Origin: Limnomonas spitsbergensis
Lineage: Eukaryota; Chlorophyta; Chlorophyceae; Chlamydomonadales
Direction of reading: 5' to 3'
DNA length: 64,000 bases
Assembly: GCA_037349105.1 (NCBI GenBank)
Contig: JAYJMM010000124.1
Span: forward strand, 2,154,001 to 2,218,000
The position numbers and the translations under genes are program-made. This document shows positions 12,201 to 24,190 of this stretch, in pieces. The notes beneath the pieces were generated by a model, which worked only from the letters and a program-made list of their open reading frames with translations, did no database searches and was not told the DNA's origin. How positions within the stretch are numbered: the first letter of the stretch is position 1; every line of letters starts with the position of its first letter.

Positions 12201-12560
12201 AGACTGTGGGTGGTTGCGTCAACTTTGTAACAACAACACACTTCCCTTAGCAAGCCTCTTGTCCCCTTCTGCCCCCAGACAGTGTATAGGCTCTTCACAG
12301 ATGCATCCCACCGACAATGGGCCAGGACAAAGTGAGTGAGGTGGGCAAGGTGTGGAAGCCAAGATATGTAAGCCATGGTACGAAGGTCTTGCACCATATG
12401 CTCTGATAAGGTCTGGGGAAAGGCCAAGGGAGCAGGTGGAAGGGGTTGGGGTTGGGTTTAAGTCAGAAATGGCAAGGTGACGAAGGCCGTAGCTTGATCA
12501 CTGCCATGATTGCATGCCAAGCAATGCAGCCCTCTACGATCCTTCAAGATATATATTTAA
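9231..12560. repeat. Duplicated block II, copy 1
   Basis: The 5' flank of copy B matches 28,472-32,190 beside copy E from end to end. It contains three or more ~300-bp repeat units (9,420-10,080), short units with CTCAATCCCTCATGCC (10,270-10,480), a segment of repeated CCCATGCA (11,250-11,310) and pyrimidine-rich DNA (11,480-12,100). Some parts are also related to block I. It has the empty site for the solo LTR found in copy 2 (at about 10,575). No intact gene is seen. Confidence 0.8.
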
Positions 12561-13330
12561 TCAAAGCATCAACGCACGCGCCCAACAGCCTGTCTTACAA
12601 AAGTGCCAGAGAGTGCACATCAGACAAAAATAAAAATCGAATGCTTGACATAGGTGCCATGCCTGAGCCGTGTTCTTTTTCCTGTGCGCCATGCAAGCCT
12701 CCTCTTTGAAGACCAAACCATTCAAACATAAACCTTCAGCTGATTTACCTTCCAAACCCTGAACCCTCCAGGTCAGACTGATTGCCATCAACTCGTGGCT
12801 GCCTGAGAACCAGTAGGCTGACCTCGTGATGGATGTGGTGGAGCTGACAGCTGCTCAGCAGCTTCTACCTTCTCTTAGCACAGATCTGCTGCATGGTGAC
12901 TGCCTGTACAGTGCCACGCTGCCCCAGAGGAGCTGTCTTACAGGTGTGGGCATGAGGGTGTTAACGGCAGAAGCTACTGAGAAGCTGCCTGTATGAGCTG
13001 GCTTTCTGGCTGAGGCGCAGCAGTCACATAGGTGAGGCACCGAGGGTGTGAACGGGCAGAAGCTGCCGAGCAGCTGCATGCACGTGTGCAAGGCTTCTGT
13101 GCTTCTCCAGTTGAGCATTTATACAAGTGTGGGCATGGGTATGGGGACAGCACAAGCTGCCGAACAGCTGTCTGTATTGAAACATTACAGCATGAGAAGG
13201 TGAACGGAAAAGTGTGGATGAGAAACTGATCTTACTCGTAAAGTCTCACGCTAGTGTGTGGGGGGGGGGACATTTTCAAACATAAAATGCATGTGAGTGC
13301 GTGAGCATGTGCTTACCCGGGTATGAACAT
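12561..13330. other. Intergenic, weak internal repeats
   Basis: Segments with GAAGCT(A/G)CCGAG(A/C)AGCTG recur near 12,970, 13,060 and 13,155, suggesting an old tandem repeat of roughly 100 bp. Nothing else was recognised. Confidence 0.4.
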
Positions 13331-13559
13331 ACAAACTGAAGTGCATTCCAAACCAACCCGAAGGGGATGCCAGGCGGCTGGGGGATGCTGGGCGCTCCAG
13401 AATATATTTGGGGGGGATGCGGCTGTGCCGCCACTGGGCCAATGGAGACCAACCTGGACGGGATTGCGGCCAGTGGCCCCTGTCAGCAACAGGGCTGGCT
13501 GCTCCAAGCCCTGCTGTTTTGATTCTGATGTATAGCTGAAGGACTCTTAAATTAAGATT

Positions 13560-14010
13560 GTGCTCTAAATTAAAACAAAAACGTCACCTGAATTTGCGAT
13601 TGTGCAGGCATGCATATGTACTCCCGACCGTTGGCTGGTTTTTAGCTGAAGTGTAGCTAAAGCACCCTAAAACCAACTGCTACCGCTGCTGCTGCGCCCG
13701 TAGCCAGGGGCGGTGGTGACCTGGTGGTACTGCCTCCTGGAACACAGCTGCAGGACAACACGTCAGCGCTGCTTCATGATGCATGAATCCCTAGTGACAC
13801 GGACGCACGCGATGCTGCTCCCGATGCCAGGTGCGGATGCCACGGCGATTCCTTAACCTTGAAATGTATTTTAAATGTATTTAAAAGACAGGAAACTGTC
13901 CCTAAACCCCCAAATAGGCGCCGACCTTGGGTCCACTAGGCTATTGACATAATTATTGATTTTCCCCTCTCCAAGTCTCTGAACCGCTGCCTGCTTCCTT
14001 CAACTTGACA
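13560..14010. repeat. Diverged fragment of block I
   Basis: TTGTGCAGGCATGCATATGT, the GGTGGTGACCTGGTGGTACT region, GATGCCAGGTGCGGATGCCA and the following CCTTAACC echo 2,330-2,830 and its relatives, with many differences and a very short CTG tract. Confidence 0.5.
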
Positions 14011-14726
14011 TTTCAAATGTCCTTGAACTATGGCTGTCAGGCTGCGTTAGTTCCCCTACTACTAGGCAAACATCTCTGAGACAAGAACCTTTATTAGGCT
14101 ACCGTACTGCTATATCTGAAGCCTACATCCATATTGGGAAACTGCCCTGCCCAACCCAGAAACCTGCCCCCCTCCAACGCTGCCGCCACGCTGAACCTTG
14201 CACTCTTGACTGGCCACTTTCTTGCAGAACCCTGACCCCCAAACCTCTTTTAAGCTACTTTGCTACTGAATTCTGCACCATGGAGGCTTAACCCCTGACA
14301 TGCTTTATTCCGCCCCGCTTAACTCTGAACACTGGACTCCTAAGGGCTAACATCCCGCCCAACCTTAAAGGGCCACTGCCCTGCTTGTCCCGTAACATTG
14401 ACTTGGGGAAGGCGTTTAGCATGTATAAATGCAGTGGTTTGTGGAAGGGAGGGTCCCTTTTCACCCTCACCTTGCCCCAATCCAAGTCCCCCCTCCCCAA
14501 TCCAGGCATCATGCATCCCTATACCACATGCCCTGATGCCCTGAGGGGTCGTTAGTGGCCTGGCATCCCCCACCATGGCGTCCACACCCATCCTTCCCAC
14601 AGTGCCCCTGCACTTCAGTGTATGATTGACCACTCTTCTCAGCATGCCAAGCCCATTTTTTCCCTCCTTTCTTTTGCCCTCACCCCTTCTGTGTTTCTAT
14701 CCATCTTTCCTCCCAACTCTCTAGTC
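14010..14726. other. Intergenic stretch, nothing recognised
   Basis: C-rich DNA with short Ala-Cys-Cys-Cys-type reading frames only. No gene, no clear repeat boundary. Confidence 0.4.
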
Positions 14727-15600
14727 AGGCACCCACTCGACCGAGCCTTTTTTGAGCAGGTCCCAGAGGTGTAACGTCAATGACTTATCTCCATTTCTAG
14801 TTGATAGCTTCTCCCAAATTAAATATTGGGCACCCACGTGGCCGAGCCTTTTGAGCAGGGCCCAGAGGTGTTATGTCATTTAATATCTCCACTTCCCCCT
14901 CTTCGTACCGTCACATCACCCACCCCTCCTCACTAAACCATTATTGAGGAGCTGGGCAATTGGCTTTTCCTTTGCGTGTGTGTGGGGGGGGTCTTTTCCT
15001 TCTGTCCTTTTCTTGTTTTGTCTCCTCTCTTTAATTTCCGCTTGAGACTGAATTCTACTATGGCATTTTCTACTATGGCCTTTTCGGATGGGGGGAGGGA
15101 TATTTTTCTTCTTTTTCGTTTTTGTCTTCTTTTTCATTTCTTCTCTCACATTTCCTTCTCATATCCTCATTGCTGGACACCCACGCAGGCGAGTCTTTTC
15201 TTAGCAAGCAAGGCCCAGAGGCGTCACGTCATTTACTACACTACGTTCTCATTCTCCACCTCTGGCTTTCCCCTTCTTTCTCATCTCTTTCATTTTAGAT
15301 TGGTCACACACTTTCCCTGGCCTCTGCTGCTTGCCACATCCCCCCTCGTCTTTTTTTATACTTCTACTATTCCCCAGCCACTTTCCCTAGCCACAACCAC
15401 AGGCAGCACTGCTACGCACTAGACCAGGTGTTATGGGACACGGCGAGCATGTGGAGGGTGTCCTGTTTGTGTGCCCTAGCGTGAAGGAAAGGCTGAGGGC
15501 GAGAGGTTGGGCAGTTGTACGCCAAGAATTTTCAGCACTTGTACCAGGGCAGGAATGGTTGGGAGGTTCAGGCTTTTGTTGAGGAGTTGGTAGACTTTGT
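14727..15600 (+). repeat. Pyrimidine-rich DNA with three copies of dispersed motif W
   Basis: Motif W (ACCCACGCGGCCGAGC, then TTTTGAGCAGGGCCCAGAGG and TGTAACGTCA) occurs at 14,727-14,784, 14,828-14,880 and 15,174-15,236. The DNA between copies is rich in TTTTCTTC and CCCTTC. A 148-residue Phe/Ser/Leu-rich ORF at 14,976-15,422 is a product of this base composition and is not called as a gene. Confidence 0.6.
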
Positions 15601-16052
15601 TGAGGGCTAGTATGTTGTCTTTGTTTTGCCTCCTTGGGGACTGGCTCTTTCCCGTTTCGTCTCTGCCTTGCTTCCAGGGCCTTTCCGTTTTCTGGGAGGG
15701 GGGGTGGACGGGTCTTTGCCCTTTATTATGTTCCTCTTTGTCTGTCCGCTTGCCTTGAGTTCCTTTCCTTGTTGCTCCCCACGAGATACGAACTTGGATA
15801 GCCCACTGGCAGGAATGGGAGGCCCTGGCTTTTGTGGAAGTTGTAGTCGGCTGTTTTGAAGGCTAGTGTCTCAAAAGGGAGGGGATGCGGTATGCCTGAC
15901 CTTTTTATTAGTGTTCTTGTTGTTTGGAAGGTGAACTTCCTTTCCTTTCTTTCCTCTTGCGCATTCTCCCTTGACTTTCCATGCTGCCTTTATGGTTGAC
16001 GACGTGGCCGAGCTATATTTATGTAGGGCCCGGAGGTGTAACGTCATCAACC
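15600..16052 (+). repeat. Dispersed repeat P, copy 1, ending in motif W
   Basis: GCAGGAATGGGAGGCCCTGG, TTTTGAAGGCTAGT and CTCCCTTGACTTTCC occur in the same order at 24,400-24,720. The right end is a motif W copy (16,001-16,050). The position of motif W at the end suggests it may be an element terminus. Confidence 0.6.
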
Positions 16053-16054
16053 TC

Positions 16055-16470
16055 TTAAGGCTGCGGGCTTTTGCTTTATGTTATCACGACCCATTTGAAA
16101 CAAATAAGGGATACCAAGGCTGCACCATGGTCCTGGCTGTGCATGTTAGCTGGAATTGAGCTTAGTCATCCCCTACTAGCCCCATGCGGCCGAGTGTTCA
16201 GCAGGGCCGAGTGGGTATACGCTTCAAAGTAAGGGATCCCAGTGCATATGGATTAAACTTAGCAGTCCTGAATTCCGTAGATTCAACAGCAGTCCACAGA
16301 GCAATGTTCGGTTCCAGCAGTGCATCAGATTTCATGCATTGGATAAGTGAGCACGAACCGGCTTGAGCACTGAATAAACGAGGAGTGAGGTGTAACGTCA
16401 CCCGAAACGAGCCAAGACTGAGCGCAAGGTAAATCAGTGCCCCTACTGGGATAAGTACCAGCTTGCAAAT
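16055..16470 (+). repeat. Dispersed element T, copy 2
   Basis: Matches 6,955-7,370 over its full length, including GGCCGAGTGTTCAGCAGGGC and the final GAGTGAGGTGTAACGTCA. In this copy a further 390 bp (16,475-16,865) with related pyrimidine-rich DNA and a motif W copy lie between it and the shared 3' flank of gene C; in copy 1 the two are adjacent. Confidence 0.65.
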
Positions 16471-16806
16471 CCAACAATTGAGGGTTAAGTCTCTAGGGTT
16501 TCTGAGGCCGGTGTCGTTGGCCTTTCCGGCCTTCTCTTTTGGTCCTTGTTGTTGTTGTTTGCCCCCTTTTTAGTTTCTTCTCTTCTCCCTTATGATCAGT
16601 GGGGCGCCCTCGCGGCCAAGCAGAGGTGGGATACGCTTGCTTTTCTGGACTTGTCATTTCTTAGAGGCTTTGTTATAGGTGTTAAGGGTGAGTCTCTAGT
16701 GGAACTTAAGTGTTGGACTTGGTATGCTTTGCCTTCCCGGCCTCTCCTTTTGTTCCTTTCCCCCTCTCTTCATTTAAGTTCCTTCTTTACTCCCTTCTGA
16801 ACAGTT

Positions 16807-16862
16807 GGGCGCCCACGCGGCCGAGCTTTGAGCGGGCCCAGAGGTAGTGTAACGTTATTGAC
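16807..16862 (+). repeat. Motif W copy
   Basis: GCGCCCACGCGGCCGAGC followed by TTTGAGCGGGCCCAGAGG and TGTAACGTTATTGAC. Closest in sequence to the inverted copy at the right edge of the window (63,953-64,000). Confidence 0.65.
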
Positions 16863-17362
16863 CAGCTAACAAATCCACTGTGGTGTGAGGGGAAACACTA
16901 TTGAGTAACACGTAATTTCCACCGACAAACCACTGGCAGATACAAATGTTTCAGATACAGCGGAGCGTTAAGGGACTAGAACATGGCCTTCACATTTTAG
17001 TCTGCAATGAGGGGAGCCAAAAGATACATGGGGCTAATTTGTACGGACGAAGCCAAGGCCTCAATGGACCCCAACAAGAACTTCATACATAAGTTTGTAA
17101 TGCACGATTGCACGCCATTCGTTGTATCCCTCCCTCGTGACCAGCCAGAATTTTCAAGTAAAAAAACGCAAACTCGGACACAGCCAAACCCTAGCCCTCT
17201 GAACACCGAATCAGATTTGAATGGAGGTCCCAAAGATGTGTAGGACTAAATACCAGTGTCCCCTGATGAGCACTTTGGTATGTCAAGGACACAAAATATC
17301 GTAAGTAAACAATCCCCTTCATCATCATGTCGTGCTTCAAAATAAAGCCTGCCTCAGAGCAT

Positions 17363-17367
17363 TTACA
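17363..17367 (-). terminator. Putative poly(A) signal TGTAA for copy C
   Basis: TGTAA on the minus strand, about 75 bases past the stop codon of copy C, matching the arrangement behind copy B. Confidence 0.5.
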
Positions 17368-17440
17368 CATCATTAATACATGAAGCTAAAATCAAAATCA
17401 GGAAATGAAGCGCGTAATCAAATACCATACATAATAAGAA

Positions 17441-18826
17441 TCAACTTGAAACAAAGTTTGGAAGACCTAGCTTCATCAAAGCCCATGACAGCATTCTACG
17501 TTCCACGGCGGTAAAGCTTGGCAACTTTGCCTTAGCCACTGGGACAAAGGCACCCGTGAAGGCAACATTGACGTGCCCCAGCGTCGCCATGGCCCAAAGA
17601 GTGTTGGCCATGTTTTGCGAGGTGAAGTCGGGCAGCTTGGTCTTTGCCTCAATGAGAAGAGCATCTGTGAAAGCTGCGTTGGTGTGCCCCAACGTTGCCA
17701 TGGCCCAGATTGTGTTGGACAGCTCTTGCGGCTTAAAGTCGGGCAGCTTGGCCTTTGCCACATTGAGAAGGGCGTCCGTGAAGGGTGCGTTGGTATGCCC
17801 CAGGGTTGCAATGGCCCAAAGAGTGATTGCAAGCTCTTGCGGCTTGAAGTAAGGCAGCTTGGCCTCTGCCGCATTGAAAAATGCATCCATGAAGGCTGCG
17901 TTGCTGTGCCGCAGCGTCGCCATGGCCCAAAGAGTGTTGGCCATATTTTGCGAGGTGAAGTCGGGCAACTTGGCTTTTGCCACATTGAGAAGAGCATCTG
18001 AGAAGACTGAGTTGGTGTGCCCTAGTGTCGCCATGGCCCAAAGAGTGTTGCCCACGTCTTGCGAATTGAAGGAGGGCAGCTTTTCTTCCGCCTCAAGAAG
18101 GAGAGCAGTCGTGAAAGATGCATTGTTGTACCCTAGCTTTGCCAGGGCCAGAATAGTGTTTGCGAGCTCTTGTGGCTTGAAGTCTGACAAGGCGCCTGAC
18201 CCAGTTTTTTGGACCAAAGCAGATATCAATGGCTCATCCTGGAAATTCAGCTTGGCCTGAGCGTACATGCAGTTGGACAATGCTTGGGAGCCCATGTCTG
18301 GCACATGCTGTTTGACCAGATCTGCTAACATTGAAACAGTTTCCGCCTCCCTCCCACCTGGCCTGACAGGACCACGGATCAGCCTTTGAGCTTGCATCAT
18401 GGCAGTTGAAGCATGAATGAAATCGAAGCTGGACCCAAACTCCTCAACCAGAGAGCGCAGCTGATCCAAAGTAGTGCAATCCTTGATCCTAGAATTCAGC
18501 TGTCTAGCATTAATGCTCCCGCCGCCACCTCCTCCTGTGCTACGTTGCACTCCAGCGGAAATGCTGCCCTCCCGTGTTCCAGACCTTTCACCTGCCGGCT
18601 GCGGTTGACTCTGTAGGTCCACACGCTGCTGCGGCCGCTGTGGCCGTGGGGCCAGCGGGACGTCTGCTGGATGTCCTCTGCTGCTGCCGCCAGCCGCTGA
18701 TACTGCAACGTATGGTCCGTTCAGGTTGCTTGCGTCCCGACCATAAGGTTGCGCCAACCTGCTGGTGCCAATGGTAGGCTGTGTCGAGCGATGATGGCTT
18801 TGATGCCGCCTCAGACTGCTAACATC
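17441..18826 (-). CDS. Helical-repeat protein, predicted organellar RNA-binding (copy C)
   Basis: One uninterrupted frame of about 461 codons, ending in TGA at 17,441-17,443. The architecture is that of copy B: a Gln/Pro/Gly-rich linker, a helical region starting at Ile-Asn-Ala-Arg-Gln-Leu-Asn, then seven 37-residue repeats and a half repeat. That is one repeat more than B. Linker words shared with E (Pro-Ala-Asp-Val-Pro-Leu-Ala-Pro-Arg-Pro-Gln-Arg-Pro-Gln-Gln-Arg) support recent duplication. The residues just after the LWAMATL core vary between repeats (GHTN, RHSN, GHVN, GYNN), as expected if they help set RNA contacts. A GCAG acceptor ends at 18,827, so earlier exons with the start codon are expected; a further TTTTTAG near 18,873 could be another acceptor. 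The best preserved long copy in the window. Confidence 0.72.
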   Translation of the reverse strand, partial: DVSSLRRHQSHHRSTQPTIGTSRLAQPYGRDASNLNGPYVAVSAAGGSSRGHPADVPLAPRPQRPQQRVDLQSQPQPAGERSGTREGSISAGVQRSTGGGGGGSINARQLNSRIKDCTTLDQLRSLVEEFGSSFDFIHASTAMMQAQRLIRGPVRPGGREAETVSMLADLVKQHVPDMGSQALSNCMYAQAKLNFQDEPLISALVQKTGSGALSDFKPQELANTILALAKLGYNNASFTTALLLEAEEKLPSFNSQDVGNTLWAMATLGHTNSVFSDALLNVAKAKLPDFTSQNMANTLWAMATLRHSNAAFMDAFFNAAEAKLPYFKPQELAITLWAIATLGHTNAPFTDALLNVAKAKLPDFKPQELSNTIWAMATLGHTNAAFTDALLIEAKTKLPDFTSQNMANTLWAMATLGHVNVAFTGAFVPVAKAKLPSFTAVERRMLSWALMKLGLPNFVSS

Positions 18827-20643
18827 CTGCACAAAATGAGGATAACGGATTTATGACTCCCGTGGCAAAGGCCTAAAAAGATATATCGCAATATACAAAA
18901 TGGCCAAGCCAATGTCTCACCGATCAGTCCTGGGCTCCTATCAATGCAAAATCATCCTGCCAGATGACATCCTGTCCTAGACCTTGCCTGTCCAGTTGTG
19001 CCGAACCGATAGTCGGTCCTAATTTCAGGGCAGGCAAAAGCTCATGTGCATGGCCGCTGAGTGGCCAAACTGGGCCAACTGAATGCGAACTGAACCTTGA
19101 CACACCTACAGCATGTGGCCCAAGCTTATGTAGGGCTCACTGCATTAGCCCCCTGCAAAGCAGACGACGATGTAGCTTAACTGCAGCTGGAGTACGAAAA
19201 CAAACACATAAGCTGGTAGCATGGTTGGATGGATAACATTCCGCAGCGCCGTCGGTAAGAGTGCGGTCGTAGGCACTCACGCTTATTTGAGGGTGCACAA
19301 AAGTACCTTTGCGGGGGGGGGGGTGTCCACCACTAGGCACATCGGACTAAGCGGCATTAGGCCAATGCAACAGGACTTGTCGCCCTCGCGGCCGCAGGTC
19401 ATGAGGCAGCTGAACTAATGATGCAGTGCACTTGAATAAACAGTGCTGGTCGTTTGGTGCGGTGGCCTGCATCTGGGAGGGTTGCCTTGAAGAGTCAGGT
19501 ATTCCAGAATCAACAAACAGTTTATTTAGGGTGCGCTAATGTTCCTATGCGGGGCTGCCTTGCGTCCGTATCGAAGCTGATAGGGACCAGAATTTAACAA
19601 GCCTACGGCCAGTGGCCCAAATAGAAGGGCTTGTTGCCTTAAGCCCCGGCCCAGCCGCATGCCATGCATGATGCATCTGGACTGTGCCAGAAGCACGCCA
19701 GATCAAGAGGGATGAGCGGCCATCAGTAGGCCGATGGGGAGCAAGCCCAGACTAAGTCTATGGGCAGTGGGCCGGTGGCCTTAGGATCAGGGGCTTGCTG
19801 CATCAAGCCCCCCCGGGCGCATACCGTAATGCATCTAAAGTGTTGCTGGCGTGCTGACTAAATAGGGACTGTAGCAAGGGTTGGTGGGTATAATTCTAGA
19901 GCGCTGACTGTGAAGAGTGCGGTACCAATACCGCTAGTCATTGGATCATGCAGGGTGCATCAAATCACTTGAGCGTAGCTTCCGGGTGGCTAACAACGTC
20001 TGCTAGGATGATGGGGACTAGACCAAACCAAACCCAGCAGCCCAATGCCATGCCTCGTGCACCCCCTCAACCTCTCAGGCTTCAGCTAAATGTCTGATTC
20101 CTCAGCTCAATCTCTCATGCCCCAGTTTAATCCCTCATGCCTCACCTTAATCCCTCATGTCACAGCTCAATCCTTCATGCCGGCCCCAAGTCTTATCCCT
20201 CTTTGACACATCCTCTAGGATAGCAGCCCCACAGCAGCACACACCACGATGTTTTGATTATTCGATGCTTTGAAGGCGTGCGTCGATACTTTGAGTGTCG
20301 ACTGGTCCAAAATAGATCCTTGAAAGCTAGGGAGCAGACGAGGCGAGTGCCTAGCTGATACGGCGGAGAGACTGGGGCGTGCTGAGCGAAGATGGTGGCG
20401 AGGCAAGGCTGATGTCCAGCGACCCAGATGAGACGACATCTTGCTGCAGCTGTAGGGGCAGAGTGGAGGAACAAAGAAGAAAAGCAGTATGAAATTCAGA
20501 AAATGGAATCGATAGCGAAGGGATCGCCGTGGAAGTCTGGTTCGTCATCGTTCTTACCGATGTCCTAAAGACAGCCAATGAAGAGGCAGTGACAATCAGG
20601 CTGCCGATTTGCGATCCTCAATTTATGCCAGCTGGCCACCCGT

Positions 20644-21030
20644 ACGTATTGTGTGAATATTTCGGCCACACCACAATATGGGCTCGACGACGACTCAATT
20701 TGACCCAAATATCAGCTCCATATCGCCATATCCAAAAACGGGCTCCCGACCCAAGTTTTTGGTCTCAATATTGCCAGCGTGTCAGTTGCCACAACTATAT
20801 TTGGTCCCTCGCCTTATTTGTCTCTTCTATTTTATGATGCGTCGATATGAGACTGGGGCGTGACCACATGTGTCAGAATCGCATGGTAACCGACCAGATT
20901 TGTATGAACGTCGTCATCCACACCTCGACATTAGCTCTATTTGAGCTCGATGAAAGCGCATCCATACCGAAATATCGCTCACACAAAATCGTCCGCATAT
21001 TGATATTGACGCTCCAATGCGAACGCGCCC
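20644..21030. mobile_element. Insertion absent from block I copy 1
   Basis: In copy 1 the sequence runs GGCCACCCGTGCGCCAGAAG without a break (1,598-1,620). Here about 390 bp interrupt the same site. Near the left end TTGTGTGAATATTTCGG (20,649) and near the right end CCGAAATATCGCTCACACAA (20,967) are inverted relatives, though the right one stands about 45 bp inside the junction. No clear target duplication or recognisable protein, so the type is unknown. Confidence 0.45.
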
Positions 21031-22729
21031 CAGAAGTGATTAGGTCGTAGCAAGGAAGTTGTGAAAGCAGTTGGGACACCGGTGGGGGTATGGCTGCCGA
21101 TCTGCTGACCGTTACCGCGATGCTTCAAGCATGACCTGATATCGGTTCCATCTTACACAAGTCCCTCCTAGGTAGTGCTGGACTGCTGGGCAGCCGATCG
21201 TCTGGCACTGTCCGGTGCATCGCGAGGGTCTGACATCTGGAAGGCGGGGAGCGCAGCAGGTGCCTGCAGCGGAATGGCGTCCGAGGCCCCAACCCAGTAC
21301 AGGTAGGGTGAGGCAGGGATGAAGCAAATGCAGAAGATGCTTTCAAAACAGGTATGCACGCAATGGCTTTGCAGTACCCCAAGCAACACCCATGCAACAA
21401 AAGGACGTACGCATGCGGAGGCCTTTGTAAAACCAGCACAAGCTCATGCAGCCTGTGATCTCCTGGATTTAGCACTGAACCAAGATAACAACTATGCATG
21501 ATATTTTATAACCCATATCCCCTCCGCGGCAGGGGGAAAGCCAAACGGCGGTGGGTGGCGACTGGCGAGCCTGGTGACCAATATTTGACCGGCCTACGTC
21601 CCATGGCCCATGCAACAGGCTAGATGCACTGTAGGCTGGTTTGTAGCTGAAGTGTAGCTGAGGCAACCTAACATAAAAACATGCTTTAAAATTAAACAGA
21701 GACAATATATGAAGCGCTCTTTGGACCAATACACGTACTGATATCTTTGGACCTTTGTGCAGGCGTGCACACGTGCAGCTCGTGGTTGAAGCCCCAACAG
21801 GATGCCTCTGCTGCTTCTGCTTCTGCTGCTGTTGCTGCTGCTCCTGTTGTTGGTGCTCCTGCTGCTGCCCCAGCAGGTGGGTGCTGTGGTGGCCTGGCGG
21901 TGCTGCCTCCTGGATGGCAACTGCAGGACACGCTGCGCTGCTTCAACACATGTCCATCAAGAAGGGCACATACGCCGTGACGCTGTTGACACCAGGTGCG
22001 GATTTTACAAGTCTGCCTAAACTCTGGAAACCAGGGACCCCAAACTGACATTGGTGTAGGTGGCGGGAAGAGGAGAATAGGGTGATGCTCTTGACGTCAG
22101 GTGCGGATGCCGTGAGGCGGTAGCGGAGCCGGCTGAGAGGGACTGATGGTGAGAGGAGGAGGATGGAGGGAGGAGGGGGATCAAGGGCGGAGAGGGGAGG
22201 GGTACTGCCCGTGTTGCCAGGTGCTGATGCCACTGGCGTTGCTTAATTTTATTACCTCGAACCGAAATCTTAACCCAGGAGCCGACGGTGGGGCGGCCGT
22301 TGGGCGATTGACGCCACACGTATGGCTGAATGCACCTCGTAGGCAAGGGGCCCGCAACAAGCTTCCTTCAATGATTTTCCGCATGCTCATGATCCATGCC
22401 TGCATCGCTACATTTCTCTCCTAGGACACCGGACTGCTGCCAGATCCCTTCAAATGGAATTTTTACATGCACTTGACTCGTGCCGGCGGGTCTGAAATTC
22501 CCTACTTGGTGACCATCACGCCTAACTCGAATCCTCCCCCGGCAACCAGGCTTTTGTCCCGATTAACCCTTTTCACTGAACCCTGAACCCTGAACCTCTC
22601 CTATACTACTGTCCTACTCAATTCTGAACCCTTAACCCCGCCTAGGCTACTGTCCCGCTGCACCCTGAACCCTGAACCCCTCCTAAGACTATATTATGTT
22701 GAACCCTGAACCCCTCCCGGGCGGCGTAG

Positions 22730-23680
22730 ATGTCATCCAGCGAGGGTGTCACCCAGAAGATTGAGGTCACTAACATGCCAGCCCCTCCAGCCGCATCGCC
22801 TGTTCCCATCGTGCTCGCGGGGAACAGTGATGGCTGGGATATGTTCATATGTCTTTCCTCACCCAGATCAACTCTCAGCCGACTACTGCCAGCGAGGCAG
22901 GGCTGAAGGGGCCATCAGGTGCAAAGCAGCCCGTTGCTTGTTCGGCACGCCCAACTACGTTGGGTCTACTGCCGCTGTGCCCCCTAACGTGGACGCACCG
23001 AGGGTCAGTTGCCGAGTGCCTGCCTAGGAGGGCGTCGCTGCGGCACCAGCAGCAGCAGGTGGTTGGAGCACGGCGTTCCTGAATAAATCTTAGGCTGTCC
23101 TGGCCTCAGCTAGCGATGCCATAGCGAAGGAGATCCTGGTTGTGCAAGTGTCTGGCACCACGCCAGCAGCCTCCTTTGTGCCCACCGCTGTGAGGTTTGG
23201 CCCCCTGAAGACTCCAGCATACGCATGAGTCTCTCCTTATTCCCCCAGCCAAGATTGTTACGCCCTTTCAAATACTGGTGGCATTCTTGCAAGGCAGGAA
23301 GGCAGCTGAACCAGCATCATTATATTTTTGAGCCTGTTACACATAGGAGGCCGGCGGCGATCAGCCAGCGTCTGTCAGGTTAAGCGCGGCTTGTGCAGTA
23401 TCCTCCCAGAAGGCTCTGTCTGCTACAACCCTCCAACATCCTGTTTCGGAGCTTCGCCTGCGCCCTCCCATGCTATGTATTCTCATGCTCACACCCTCGT
23501 TCAGCGCAGGCAACCCAACGGCCCAGGCAACCCTGACTTTGGCCTTAGGTGGCACCAGGCACCAGGCACCGGGTGACCAGGCCCACGCATTACTGCGCCC
23601 AACACGTTTGGTCAGCCGGAGCGCACGCTGCTGCATTCGGGCAGCAAAGCCAGTCTACAAATGGGCAGCCAGATATCACA
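22730..23680 (+). pseudogene. Decayed ORF region, second copy
   Basis: Same start (ATG at 22,730) and same broken frames as 3,307-4,240. The right part runs further and adds Gln- and Pro-rich coding-like sequence. Substitutions between the two copies fall in all codon positions as far as can be seen by eye, which argues that both have been non-coding since duplication. Origin unknown. Confidence 0.3.
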
Positions 23681-24034
23681 GCTATTTCAACCGCAGCAGA
23701 TGCAACCCGCGTTTTCTCATTATGCATTCCTTGGGTGTGCTTGCCCCTACAGCAGCACCTGCTAGGTTCAGTATGGAGGGATGTTCGGTATGGGTAGGAT
23801 GCCGAGTGGAGATTTATGTGGCGGGCGGGGGGGCACTATGGGTGCAGCCAAACAGCCAAGCCCGAGGACGAAGATCCCTGCACGGAGAGGAGGGCTGTGA
23901 GGCCATGCATGATATGGGATGCGTCTATCTATGGAGCAGGAAAACATGTTGAGAGGAACGAGATTGTGTGATGTAGTCCTGTCGCAGCTTTATAGTTGGC
24001 ACACAGCTTGAGCGCTTGCAGTTGTCTTGCCGCA

Positions 24035-24190
24035 AAATTTGAAAATACTAGGCATTATATGTTTAGAACAGTGCATATCCTGGGCCCTGCTGAACGCTCA
24101 GCCAAGTGGGGCTGGTAGGGAACAACAAGGCTCAATTCCAGCTACCATGCACAGCCTGGGCCATGGTGCAGCCATGCCATCCTCCTATGT
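24035..24190 (-). repeat. Element T fragment, inverted
   Basis: GGGCCCTGCTGAACGCTCAG, CTCAATTCCAGCTACCATGC and GGCCATGGTGCAGCC are the reverse complement of the element T core at 7,020-7,110 and 16,120-16,210. Confidence 0.6.

Larger units (their letters stand above)
18831..23680. repeat. Duplicated block I, copy 2
   Basis: Matches 132-4,240 beside copy A. It is longer because of 19,210-19,580 and an insertion at 20,644-21,030. It holds ~300-bp repeat units (19,060-19,850), CTCAATCCCTCATGCC units (20,050-20,190), a CTG tract (21,806-21,870), CCCTGAACCC tracts (22,575-22,710) and the decayed ORF region (22,730-23,680). Confidence 0.8.

Noticed and set aside
14976..15422. 148-codon Phe/Leu/Ser-rich ORF that looks like a membrane protein
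   Set aside because: The hydrophobic composition follows from TTTTCTTC-type pyrimidine tracts; no motif or start context supports it.
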